Assembly: GCA_947034895.1 (NCBI GenBank)
Contig: OX344765.1
Span: forward strand, 20,031,001-20,095,000
Direction: 5' to 3'
DNA length: 64,000 nt
Source: Rhytidiadelphus loreus
Lineage: Eukaryota > Streptophyta > Bryopsida > Hypnales > Hylocomiaceae
The notes beneath the pieces were generated by a model. It had not been told where the DNA came from and made no database searches. It saw only the letters and a program-made list of their open reading frames with translations. The stretch's first letter is position 1. The number at the start of each line of letters is the position of its first letter. Shown here piece after piece: positions 52,223-63,755 of the stretch. The position numbers and the translations under genes were made by a program.

Positions 52223-52520
52223 CATTAGATGGAATTCAGCCATCGGGAAGGGCTGTGAGTTCCCCAGCCGAAACTCAGTTGAAATCCGCCAATACCTGTT
52301 GTTCCCCGCCTGTGGACTGTGGTGACCTGGCCAAGCGACTGCCATGTCAAAGTTTTTGAAAAAAAAAAAAATAAACTTTGTTTTTCATTTTAAGGAGTTA
52401 AATTTATTTATTTATATTATTTTTAAAAGAAAATGCCGGCGCATTTGATGGGGGTCCCGGGGAACGGGGCTGGGAATGACGCTGAAACGGCCCTCCAGCC
52501 CCCCGGAATCCCATCTAATG
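52223..52520. mobile_element. 298-bp GC-rich terminal inverted repeat element
   Basis: The left end CATTAGATGGAATTC and the complement of the right end, CATTAGATGGGATTCC, match over 15 bp. The two outer thirds are GC-rich (CCCCGCCTG, GGGGGTCCCGGGGAACGGGG) in a very AT-rich region, while the centre is an A/T-rich spacer. This suggests a miniature element of different origin. No coding capacity and no clear target duplication. Confidence 0.5.
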
Positions 52521-54346
52521 ACTTTCAAAAATGCTAGCTTAAAGTTCTGATTTCATATGAATAAAATCTAGAAACTATATTCTTCTAATCAAAATGTTTG
52601 TTTTACATTTATGAACTTTGGTCCTTAAACCAAAAAGGACAAGGGACATTTCAAATATAAATAATCAATAACTACTATCTTTTAGCAGTGAAATTAAAAG
52701 TTTCTTTATAATGCTTTTAAAAATTCAATTAAAAAGTTTGTACTAGACTAAGATAGAAATGTGTGGAGTTTTTTTTGAAACTTGGATTGTGCAGATTGCA
52801 AGATTCTAGCATCTGAAGTTAGAAGAAGAAGTTGATTTTTGAACTTTACCAATAGGGTCAGTAAACTTTAATTCCTCTTAAAGTAATATTTTGTAAGTGA
52901 GTTAGTTACATGCTTGTCAATTTTCAAACGTAGAAGAGGATTTTTGCACATGTTATCCAAAGCTCCCCACATTACCCAATTTCTTGGGGGCAACATAACT
53001 TTTGATCTAAGCAACATAACTTGCCAAAAAAAAAAGAATAATTTGCAAATGGGGTACATGTCTATACCTTGTGTCAAAATTTTAAAAGATTGATTCAAAA
53101 TTTACTTTGCAAAAAAATTCCTGAATGAATTTCCAAGTTGGCATTCTTGAACCAATTCAACATGTTCTACAAAGTTAGACAATTAACTAATGTCAAATAA
53201 TATTGGCAACTTTGATCTCAACCTATGTTTGGGAAGTTTTTGGAGTTATCCTGGTAATTTGCCTTCTTTTGGTAGAAGGAGTTGAATTTTTTTTCTAAGG
53301 TCATAAGTTGCATCTTTCAACTTCAAATTTGCAAAGGCTACAATCTTCTTCATTTTCAAAGACTTGTCAATTTTGAAATTAAACTCCAAATTTCATTACA
53401 TTAGGCAATCATGGACAACAAAGCAAGGGCTAGCCACCACGACCAACCCTAAAGCAATACCCACCCTTGCCCTTATCCCAAGCACTCCAAGTCCTTCAAC
53501 AACCAACTCTAAAGCAATACCTGCCTTGTCTAAGAACATATCTACTTCCAACAATCCAGATATTAGCCTTGGATTCGATATGGCAAGCGACTAAAATCTG
53601 ACAATTTCATGAAAGCGTTGGCTACATATCCACCTTTTATTTTTGCACACTGCTTGGTTGCCATTCCTACCAATTTTTTGTCAAGTTTTGGACCTCCATT
53701 TTCACACTCCAAACAGTTATTTTCCCAAAGGCACCAGCTAACAATGAACTAGTTCTCCCTGAACATTGATCTCAACAACAGCAGCTTGTTTCACAACCAT
53801 CATTTCCTCTACACTAACTTAGTGCTTGCACTAAAACCCTAAACCCTTAAAGCCTGTTAAGCTTTCTTACTTTCGTGGCAGGGAAATTTCTTTTGGTCCA
53901 GGAAAGCTGAATTGAGCTCCAGTTGATGCAATTAGAGATGCACTATCACATGTTTGTTTTCAAATGTGAAGGTCCTCACATATCGTTTGGTTTCTATGTC
54001 GCAGCACAATTTGCTGACAAAGTTGCTCTTAGAGCAGTCGTTAAATTAAAGCAGTATGACAGGAAAACTAATTGTTGAGTGATGACAACTTAAGTTAGAA
54101 GCCAAGGTTTACAATAGCGATGCCTAGCTAGCTTAGTATATAGCTTTGACAGCATGCTTGTTTTGTAATACTGAAGCAAGTCAGAGGAAATTTGCAATCA
54201 AAGTTGTAGTTGAAAACAGCAGTTTAAATTGTGAAATCTGGTACAATTTTAGTGCTCGGGCCAAAGTAATTTTGATAAGTTTCATTACTTTCAGGTGTAC
54301 ACGTGTTTGAATGAAAAGTATCATTCGAACTGACTTCAAACACATT
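52521..54346. other. intergenic DNA, AT-rich becoming more balanced to the right
   Basis: The right part (from about 53600) may contain the 3' UTR of the minus-strand gene that follows. A low-complexity Thr/Pro/Ser frame at 53364-53594 is not convincing. Confidence 0.4.
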
Positions 54347-56527
54347 TCAAACACATGAGTTAATATAAAATCTGTCATGTATTGATTTAGTCCTTGATAC
54401 AGCAAGAAAGTCTGTTAGAAGTTGCACCAAACTCCGATATGCCAATGGAAGTCTTGAAGGGTCTGCAATTCTCTGATGCCTGAAAGAGTTTCATGTGCAA
54501 CAATCTATGCAGAAGTTACGAGAACTTTTCTGAAATGAGCGCAATCAAGATTAAAATTTTCAGGATATTGTCTACATTATAATTGGTGTACACAATAACG
54601 AGAGGCTTCTAAAACGTAAACTTGAGAGAATTTTCCTTTCTGATGCGATGATGAAGATTCGGGTGACATCTGCTTCAAAGATTACGAAAATCAGAGCTTC
54701 AACGGTTTGTGTGTCAACGTACGTTTGTTTGAGGAAAATCTTCTCTAAAGTCTCTGAAAGAACAGAAACCACACCTAATAACATAATTAACCAGTCAGAT
54801 ATATTACATTCTAATGAGGGTATAGATGCTGTTTGCCCAACTTACCTGGTATCCTTTTCAAGGAGAAAATTGTTGTCCTCCTGTGATACCTCGGCCAGAA
54901 CATGCAGGTCCCTTGTTTGGCTAGAGTTGAACCACCAGATTGCGTAAATATGTTGAAACTCAAGGGAATTTGATTGAACAAATGCTCCACCAGCAAAACA
55001 AACATCAGTTGACTGCAAGCACAGACCCAAAACAAGTGAGCCCGGCAAACAGCAGCAATCTGACTGTGGAGGCCATAATCCAACATATGCTGATATAGCA
55101 GTAACTCTCATGGCTTCAGAAACTGTGATGATCGCAAATTATCATTTGCTTAGTCCCAATAGGCTCAAGCCTGTGGAGGACGTGAAGAAATTTGATGGAT
55201 TATTTTCGATGATGATAAGCTCCAGAAGAGATGAAAGGCACTCTCAACTTCTGCGCTAAAGCTGTTTCCAATTTGAAACAACTCAAATTCACTACTCCTG
55301 GTACGATAAAAGCAGAGGAACGTTCAAAAGTTTTGCCAAGTACCAAATATAAGGAGAACCTAAAAGCGAAGTAGCGAGTGTTGCATGAAAACAAACTTTG
55401 CCAACACTACCAATGCTGCAAAGTTACAGGAGGGAGAAGCTTATATATCTTGAGCGAGGTAAGCATTAGACAGAGCACAATCGAGTGATGATTTATTGCT
55501 ACAGATCCTGAAAGTCCAGCACTCCCCTAACCAACCACATTACGTCAAAACATTAACCGTATCTTTCAAGGGCATAAGGCAATTAGATTAAGATATACAA
55601 AATCACTGATAGGATCCATTGCAAGGTGAGATGTCTCTAACACAGCTACCCCAGTGATGTTGCACCGAAAAAGAAAGAAAAGAAAGAAAACATTGCAAAC
55701 CTGTCTATCTGATTCCCAAGTATCAACAGCATAGCATATACTTAGGAGAAAACCAGCCATAGAGTGCTCAACTTACACCCCAAGACCTCGCAATGTGGGC
55801 GATTCATTCTGAACACAATGAACAAAATTCTGCGTCCTTGGTGTTCAAGGTTTACCAGCTTTTCTGGAAATGCAATAATATAATCTCCACAGGAACATCA
55901 AAATCAAAGCACAGCCTGATGAAAAGGTCGGCCACAAACACTCTCACTGTAGTGGGTTGCTTCAACTCACAACAGCGAGAGCACCCGACCCTCTTCAAGA
56001 TGGATGTCAAATCTTGTTGGTCGTCATTTGCAATCAAATCAAGCACTTCCTGCAGGTCGCTGGGTCGCTGGTTGTTGCAGTTAATCTTTCGTGAAAATGG
56101 CATACTCAGTGAGAACATGCCGTTTAACTTAAAATAGTGTCCGAATCAAAGCCGTTCAAAGCAACAACACATGTCCAAATCAACACAAAACACATTCGAA
56201 TCAACTCAACTCTGTTAATCATGTCCAAAATCAAGTGTTCCGAATCAACAAAACGTGTTAATTTGGGCATGTCTTGTCCTATTGATAATTAGGCCTCTCC
56301 TTAACCTTCAGCTCCATTCGAATTCTGCGCTTCAGCTAGCTAAACCAAATATTCCGCAACTAATTTAGCAATGAGGCTCGCTAAGGAAGCTAGTCTAGCT
56401 CGATCTCCTCAGAGTTCCACACAGAAATAATCTATCGATCTGCCGATCCAATTGAAGCATCTCTAACTAGTGTACTGTACATCTCCAGAAGCAATCGCTG
56501 CTTCGTCGCCAACGCGATGGAGCCCAT
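54347..56527 (-). CDS. unrecognised protein-coding gene, about five exons (~259 residues)
   Basis: Five minus-strand segments read as protein and join in phase with GT-AG borders: 56527-56468 (ATG, MGSIALATKQRLLLEMYSTL), 56049-55856 (EVLDLIANDDQQDLTSILKR and on to LLHFQKS), 55297-55182 (SSEFELFQIGNSFSAEVESA and on), 55122-54846 (SEAMRVTAISAYVG and on to NNFLLEKDTR, with a strong CAG|GTAAG donor) and 54479-54347 (HQRIADPSRLPLAYRSLVQL and on to TGA). Total 780 bp. Weak points are the first donor (CTA|GTTAGA), the third donor (CAC|GTCCTC), and the 3' end, where a short alternative exon at 54753-54714 also fits. The predicted protein has no signal peptide and contains several Cys. I do not recognise the family. 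A TTAA-type miniature element lies about 80 bp upstream of the ATG. It could also be a decaying gene. Confidence 0.45.
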
Positions 56528-56606
56528 TTCGTTGCCATTCAACGAGGTTAGACTTGGTATTTGCAAGCAGGGGTAATGGTAGACTCACTGTTGCAATTGC
56601 CGACTC

Positions 56607-56848
56607 TTGACCCTTAAAACGACGGACTGTTGACCGTGGAAATCATCCCTTTGGATACCGTGGGAATAATTGGCTTCAAAAAAAATGAAAAAGCACTTGT
56701 TGGAAGTCAACTTGCTGTAGAAGATCTCACCTTTTCACAACAAAATTCTGAGGATGAATAGTTGCACTTCTATCCTAGCTATGCAAAAAGGATTCTCTAT
56801 CATTCATTGGAAACAAAACGTACGCATCATTCATCGTTTATGGGTTGA
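56607..56848 (+). mobile_element. miniature element, subfamily A, copy 3, flanked by TTGA
   Basis: The 242-bp element is bounded by TTGA on both sides in the same orientation: TTGA-CCCTTAAAACGACGG at the left, CATCGTTTATGGG-TTGA at the right. The core AGGATGAATAGTTGCACTTC matches the other copies. A same-strand TTGA at both ends shows the four bases are a target duplication and not part of the inverted tip. Confidence 0.75.
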
Positions 56849-58610
56849 CTACATTTGTCAAATCACTTCCAAATGATCGTATTAAGGTAGAAGGTCCATA
56901 AAGTGCTTGGGCTCTAAAAGCATCCTCTAACGCAAAGGTACTGATTTGGCTTTGAATTCTCTTTACACTAGCATTGTATAAAGAGTTAGGAGGTGGACGT
57001 TTTTAGAGCCCGAGTGAGCGTGACCACTGTGTTTCAACTTGAAAAATTCATAAGTAAAATTCAACTCTTCAAATGTTAAACAAATTTTAGGTAGAGATGC
57101 AATTGGATTCAGGGGCTATAATGGGTATACTTACCTTGTTGTGAAAAATCTTGTGACTATTGGAGTAAAAAATTTCGTAGTGGAATTCAAATTGTGTTTC
57201 TTCATAGCTCATTGCTTGCAAATAGTGCCCCATGCAATGATGGCAATAATGGGTGTCTTCTTCTATGGCAAGCTCGTGCATTTAGTGTGACTTTTCACTC
57301 AATTTGTCTATCCCTTGAAAGACAAACCAAGCCCAAGGGGCATAATAAAGAGTTGAAATTAAATTTCACATAGTTCTTAATTTTAAATATCTTTATGCTT
57401 GACCAAAAAAATGTAACTCCAATAATCTACTTTGTAGTTTCTCTAAAACTATGAAGGTAGCATCTTAAAAGCTTAAAATATTCCACTTTTGAACTTTTCT
57501 ATCAAATTTTTCTTAGTGTGAGTTCAAGGAGTACACCAATTGCACCATGATTTTTACCACTATCATCTCAATCCATTTTGCCAATAATTTTATATTATTT
57601 TAAAACATTTTTGTAATTATTATGATTTTACAAAATAATTATGTTTAAATCATATAAAATTCATTTTAATGTTTTTAACTATGAAAAAATTATGTGAAAT
57701 TTTGGATATATATCACTACTTGAAAAAAATATTAAAATTTTGAAAGGTATGGTTTAATATAGAAAACTAATGAAGTTTGATCAAATAGAAACATGCAATG
57801 TCTTTTAAAGGTTAAGGTATACATACCTATAATTGTTAATAATTACAATTGAGCACAAATATTATTATTAAATATAAAATATTTTCAATAGATCTTACTG
57901 GCAACTAAAAGAAGATTCCAACACACTTTAGCATGCATTATTTGGACAATTATGTATGAATGATTTATGAGTTTCAAAAAACAATCTGTAGGTGTATCAA
58001 AAGTCAAGGGTAGACTCTTATAGACTTTCAAGTTTTAATCGTGTGCATCTTTTATAATCAATATTTAGAAACAAGCAATACTTTTGGGTCCAAATGCAGG
58101 TGTCGCATTTAAGTTAATGTTGACTATAGGTGTAGCATGTATATAACATGGTTGGAATTATGAATAGAATATCCTTTACACACATATTGTGTCTTTAGGA
58201 CAATCTAGTTAGGGCAAAATTGGCATGAGAATCTTTGTTTTTTCATCCATCTAATTGTTTGTCGATTCTTTTGTTAGTTTTCTAACATTTGTGTGATATA
58301 TATTTTCAAAACTCTTCTGTAAAATGTTCTATAGTTTAAAATATACATGTATGTTTTACCTCAAAAAATGTCCCTTCATTTTTTATTATTAAATATTCAT
58401 ACATGCATCCAATACATCCAATTGAATGGATGCATGAAATTTATAAATCAAATTTTACAATTTTTGTTTAAAAGTCATCATTAAATTATAATTCTAAGTT
58501 TTATTTTATAAGACACTTTAGAATCCTAGCAATCCTAGATATTTGGATTATTCTTATTGTTTATAGGATTAACTACTATAAATAGAGATCAACAAATTAG
58601 TTTTTCCTCA
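56849..58610. other. AT-rich intergenic DNA
   Basis: No gene, RNA or clear repeat. The short minus-strand frame 57087-57281 has no recognisable features. Confidence 0.45.
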
Positions 58611-58840
58611 TTAACCCTTAAACGTCGAAGGGGGGACCCTCGAAATCTTCCTTTTCTATTACCATGTAAATCATTGACCTCCAAAATTGCAAAATTAGTC
58701 ATTGGAAGTCAAACTACTGTAGAAGATCTTCCTTTTCCGAAACAAATTTAGAGGATGAATAGTTGCACTTCTGTCCTATATAGTTTGATTCCTTGTCATC
58801 CATCGGACACAAAATGTCCGCCTCGACGTTCAAGGGTTAA
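58611..58840 (+). mobile_element. TTAA-flanked miniature element, subfamily A, copy 4 (best preserved)
   Basis: The 230-bp element starts TTAACCCTTAAACGTCGA and ends TCGACGTTCAAGGGTTAA, an 18-bp inverted tip with one mismatch. It has the same core as the copies at 19671, 20099 and 56607. No coding capacity. Confidence 0.75.
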
Positions 58841-60679
58841 ACTATTCATAAAAGACTCCACATTTGCATGTATTAATAATATTATGACTATATTTTTTAT
58901 TTTTTTCATATTTAAATATTTTTACTCAAATTTATTCTTTGTTTTTGAAATGAGAAATATGTAGTTCAAGTAAAACTCCATCTCTCTGTACAACTAGTAA
59001 TAAAAAAAATATTGAAACAATGAAATTTCATATTTATAATATTAAAATCTCAAAAAATGTAAACTTATAAATTCTAAATTTGAAAACTTCTGGATTGAAA
59101 ATTCAAACCTATAGTTTATACCTGCATATATTTGTGGATTTTAAAAATTAAAAACTTTGAACTTAAAAGTATATGAAAAAGTTTTTAATGTGATATTGAC
59201 CATTGATTATAGATTAATTTTTATTTATACTTGATGTCCATTTACAAGTTTCATCAATCCAAATTTTTGTTGAAGGCAAACATACAAATTAAAACAACGA
59301 TGAAATTTTTTTTAATAGTAAAAAGTAGTTTTTTTACATTTTATAAAAAAAGATATTATTTAAGAAATTCAATGTGTAGATGAGCTTGGATCCAAATTAG
59401 AAAACCAAACAATAGTTTAATTTGTTCTAGGGAGGCTACTTAATAGGAATGCTTTACAAATTAATTCCTAATTGGTCATTGCAACCAATAAATTTGAATA
59501 AAATTGGTTCCTTTATCACAACATGCAATATGTTTTCTCATATGGTAAGTCTAATTTCAAAAAATTTCCTCCACTCTTAATGGCCACAAGCGTTAAGGTA
59601 AGCTCCCAAATTGATTCTTTAATCTTTACAACTTAAAACTTTATCTTCTCCAAATTGGACCTGCACCAAATACAACATACTATGGCTCTTGAACTTTTGA
59701 TTTGGGATAATCACCCTACAACTTGATTTTTGTCTTCACTTTTCAAAACCACCCAACTTTTCTTTATCAACTTGATCTCATGGACTTGGACTACACAATT
59801 TGGTTCACAAAGCTTCTACTAGTATAGAATCTGCACTTGCTATCCACCAACTTGGAACTACAGTCCTTCATCTTAGCACTCTCTATAATTGTTGACATGA
59901 TGTAACTTAATTCCAAAACCACACAAACATTCTATATACGCTCAAATTGCTTGCCAAATTGGTAAATAATAGTCACTCTCAACAAATACAATTTGGAATT
60001 TATTCATAGATAACATTTATACTTCATCTCCCACGGTTGCTATTATGTGAGCCTAGGATCTTGAGCCCATGAACATAGGAGCCTATGCTTCTATGTTATA
60101 GGCACCTTCCATAGTTATAGGATGTTTATATTATAGGTGTCTATGTTGTAGGTACCTATGTTATAAGCACCTTCCATAGTTATAGGATGTTTATATTATA
60201 ATTATGTATGTTATAGATATCTCCAATAGTTGTAGAGTACCTATGTGCCTAGACTCAAGGCTTGTAGGCTCACATTCTAGACTCACATACTAGCACCGTT
60301 GCTTCATCTCCTACTCCAATTGCAAGCACTGCACCAAAACAATAGACACCAAACACCAACTTGGCTTTTAGACTCAATATTTCATTTATGAATGGCTCTA
60401 TTGACACAACCAAGCACGAACAAATACTTCCAGTTGGGAAACATACCCTCATGTTTGCACAACAAATCCAATATTGGATTAAAATCAAACCTCCATTTTC
60501 ACTTAAACTAAATTCTCCATATTTAACTTCCCATGACAACATGCTCAACTACGCACTCAAACTTTTCTTTGATATTTGTAACTCTCAATATTCCAATTTG
60601 AGAAACAATTTGCAATTCAAGCACACCAAATCAGATGCATACACAAACAACTACATGATTTAATCACTCCAAATTGCTA
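58841..60679. other. AT-rich intergenic DNA with a short tandem repeat
   Basis: Around 60060-60245 the phrase CTATGTTATAGGCACC followed by TTCCATAGTTATAGGATGTT recurs with a step near 67 bp. Otherwise no gene is seen. The open frames at 60270-60663 are not convincing. Confidence 0.5.
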
Positions 60680-61572
60680 AAGGGGCTTTCCCACTTGGCT
60701 TTTGCAAAGAGCAGTAAGAGACTCGGTCGTAGCGCAAGAACGGCGACTGTAGCGTCAAGTGGCGGTTTAGGGTGACTGCCGTGCGGTAGCGGCTAACGCA
60801 TGCAGGGGGTAAGAACGCAAGGACCAAGTTGTTCACACTTGTCATTGCTAGGACGTTAGTTTCAGGTCGTTGACGCCGTTTTAGGGTGTTCTGTTCGCAC
60901 CTACAGATAGTTTTTTGCTGTGGGGTCAGTGCACATTCTTGTAGTGGAAGGTCGTGGGGTACTGCTTCATGGGAGTTGCTGCGGATTTTTGAATTGGTTT
61001 GACTAAAGTTTGGCAATGGCAAGGTAGTTTGCGAAAATGATGTAGTTCACTAGCCGAATTCGTCGTGAACATTGTGAATTTCAAATTATTGGTAGTTCAA
61101 TCGCTCTGTTCTTCACGGGGAAGTTGCAGACGTTGCAAAGCTTTTGACGTTAGAAGAATGGCAATGCGGGACACTTGAGTTGAGGACGTACAACAAACAA
61201 AGGGAGAGAGAAACATTGTTGTCACGAACGTAGTTGGCTATTTCTGTGCGCGTGCACTGGCAGTACTACCAATTCAGAGTTGGCAAACCCGGTAAGTGTT
61301 ACGAGAAGCTCAGTCGTAGCGAGTGGCATGTATGGCGACCTTCATCGGTGGCTTTACTTTTAGGTTTAGCTTATTTGTAAATGGCAATCGATACCAATAG
61401 CATTTTTTTTTTCATTTTTCCTATGAATTGTAATCCAATTTTCTCTTTTCATGTGGCTCTCAAATTCCGTACTTCAAGAAGACAAAGTCACATGTGATTC
61501 AGTGAGTGTTGTGCTTGTCTTGCACGGCAGGTTTTCGACAGACGCAGTAGGTCTTTCTCCATCGTCCAATTC

Positions 61573-62904
61573 ATGGATTTGTTTGTTGAGTCCGTTGATG
61601 TTCTGGCAGTTGCCTCCATCATGCTCTTGATACTCCTTAACACGCAGCGCTCTTTATCCCTGACTGGCATTGCTACTATCGACGATGGCGACAGCAGCGA
61701 TGATGACCCCGAATTGCAGACGTGGGAATTGAGCTCCAGCGACTTCAACGTTGGGACCCGTACTTCTTTGAATCACTTCAGTGTCTTGAGCATTCTAGCT
61801 TCCATTGACAAAGACCTAGGGTATTGGGTGAAGCCACGCTCAATGACATGGTTTTCCAGATTCATCCTCCAAGAATATGATGACAATCGATGGCTTCAAA
61901 TGTTTCGCATGACCAAGAGATCAGTTGTCATGTTGACGCAGCTTCTGTCTCCTATGGTGAAGAAAAAAGATACCAAATACCGGTTAGCTGTGCCAGTCAC
62001 GGTTCACATTACTTGCACACTGTTCAAGCTGAGCCATGGCGCAAGTCTCCTGATTTGCAGTGAATTTTTTGCAGTTGGGAGGAGTACTGTTTCCAAGATT
62101 CTTCGACAGGTTGTTCATGCAATCAACATTGCTCTCCGAGGAGAAATACGATGGCCGTCACGAGATGCTTGCGAAGAAATAGTGAATGACTTCCAAGATT
62201 TGTGTGGGCTACCTGGTGTGCTTGGCGCTATTGACGGTACGTACTTCACCATTGGCAAACCGCGAATCGGAGCTGCTGATTACTATTACTTCAAATCTAG
62301 TGCGTATGCTGTCAATTGTCAAGCAGTTGTGGACAGTTCGAAACGATTCCTAGATTTGTATGTGGGCATGACCGGATCGACAAATGACTCCCGCATGCTC
62401 CGTCGATCGTCTCTTTTCCACCGAGGACAACGAGGAACGCTTTGGGAGGGCACCGAAGACTTCAATGGCTTCTCGCCTTACTTACTAGGGGACGCAGGAT
62501 ACCCACTACTTCCCTGGTTGATGGTGCCTCACCGACGTCTGGGACGCTTGACCATGGGCGAGCAACTTTTCAATCGCAAACTCAGTAAAGGGCGCGTTGT
62601 TGTGGAAAATGCATTTGCATTTCTGAAACTCACTTTCCGCGAGCTACAACAAAGATCTGATTTACATGTGGCTTTTTTCCCTGACGTGGTCCTGTGCTGC
62701 GCCCTACTACATAATGTTCTTCTGGATCCAACAAACGAAGCTATGGAGAGCCTACTACAAGTTATCCAGCAAGAAGTGCAACGTGATAATGCAAGAAATG
62801 TGTCCACAGCAGAAGACGACAATACAGATACATGTTGCGTTGCTGAGGAGCATGTCGAGGGTTTGCAAAAGAGAAGGGAACTAGGAATGTACCTCAGCAT
62901 GTAG
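61573..62904 (+). CDS. PIF/Harbinger (HARBI1-like) DDE transposase, 443 residues, intact
   Basis: Family role: RNase H-fold nuclease that cuts and inserts PIF/Harbinger elements, usually together with a Myb/SANT-type partner. Seen: a helix-turn-helix-like region around SEFFAVGRSTVSKILRQVV (about residues 163-181), then the DDE catalytic residues in GAIDGTYF, GSTNDSRML and the Glu of VENAFAFLK, with the typical LLGDAGYPLLPWLM block between. The length is normal for the family. It is a single uninterrupted frame from ATG to TAG with no sign of decay. An AATAAA hexamer follows at about 63396. Codon use is more GC-rich than the surrounding spacer. Confidence 0.93.
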   Translation: MDLFVESVDVLAVASIMLLILLNTQRSLSLTGIATIDDGDSSDDDPELQTWELSSSDFNVGTRTSLNHFSVLSILASIDKDLGYWVKPRSMTWFSRFILQEYDDNRWLQMFRMTKRSVVMLTQLLSPMVKKKDTKYRLAVPVTVHITCTLFKLSHGASLLICSEFFAVGRSTVSKILRQVVHAINIALRGEIRWPSRDACEEIVNDFQDLCGLPGVLGAIDGTYFTIGKPRIGAADYYYFKSSAYAVNCQAVVDSSKRFLDLYVGMTGSTNDSRMLRRSSLFHRGQRGTLWEGTEDFNGFSPYLLGDAGYPLLPWLMVPHRRLGRLTMGEQLFNRKLSKGRVVVENAFAFLKLTFRELQQRSDLHVAFFPDVVLCCALLHNVLLDPTNEAMESLLQVIQQEVQRDNARNVSTAEDDNTDTCCVAEEHVEGLQKRRELGMYLSM

Positions 62905-63395
62905 TGACCATTGGGTGTATGATTCAGCTTCCACAAAGGCCTTCTCCGTGCAGGTTAGTAGCCTTCAATGGTTTCCAATTGCATCGGCTCCTTGTTTTCT
63001 TGTACGACAATGTCGTGAAGATGGTACCAACCTGTGCCCCCAATTTTTCTTCCCTGCATCTGTTACAGTGTGCAGACAGCGTGCTAGCTGAAAATGACAC
63101 TGCTGCTTGTTCGTAGATTTCACACTGAATTGTACAGGGAGGGATCAGGTTGTTTACGGAGACGCTACCTTCTACGTGTTCAGCATTTCTTTGAACAACA
63201 AATGAGTAATGCAGTTTTCTTGTTCAATGACACGTACTTTTGTATGAGACGTACTCCTTTGCGCATTACAAGTTTTTATCAGGTGCCACGGTAGTACTAT
63301 AGTACCACAATGTATACGCTCAATGCTTGTAGTAACCAATACTTTCAGCAGTGAGTTCTGTTTACGGAATATAAACCTATGTTAATGTATGTGAA

Positions 63396-63401
63396 TAATA
63401 A
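63396..63401 (+). promoter_or_regulatory. candidate polyadenylation signal of the transposase gene
   Basis: AATAAA within GTGAATAATAAAATTGC, about 490 bp after the transposase stop codon. Confidence 0.4.
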
Positions 63402-63692
63402 AATTGCTATTCCGCTATTGTGTGTGCGCAGTGGTATCACCGAAGAGTGCATACTTGCTTTCATAGCTTCCACTTCAGTTTAACTATTGCACGGTACTGT
63501 TGCGTATGCATTGAATTGTAATGTCATTATCAACAATCAGTGTCTCCTGTTGCTCCCACAGTGAGATGCAAAATTTTAGTTTCAGTTTCTCATGGTCATG
63601 TGATGTACATAGCAATAGCACAGCAAAGGCATGCACAATTTTCTCTGTACAAGCAAGGTCGTTTTTTGAGTTCTACGACTCCAGAGCGACAC

Positions 63693-63698
63693 TTTATT
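63693..63698 (-). promoter_or_regulatory. candidate polyadenylation signal of the minus-strand frame
   Basis: TTTATT on the plus strand is AATAAA on the minus strand, about 60 bp beyond the TAG of the frame at 63756-64000. Confidence 0.35.
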
Positions 63699-63755
63699 GA
63701 AAAAACAGTTACAGCCGCATGAGAGGAAGGTAAAACAGAAGCAAGTAAAGTGAAG

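Noticed and set aside
58611..58840. TTAA elements interpreted as Stowaway (TA duplication) or Harbinger (TWA duplication)
   Set aside because: The TTGA-flanked copy at 56607-56848 fits a 4-bp direct duplication and not TA or TWA, and the tips do not resemble either family.
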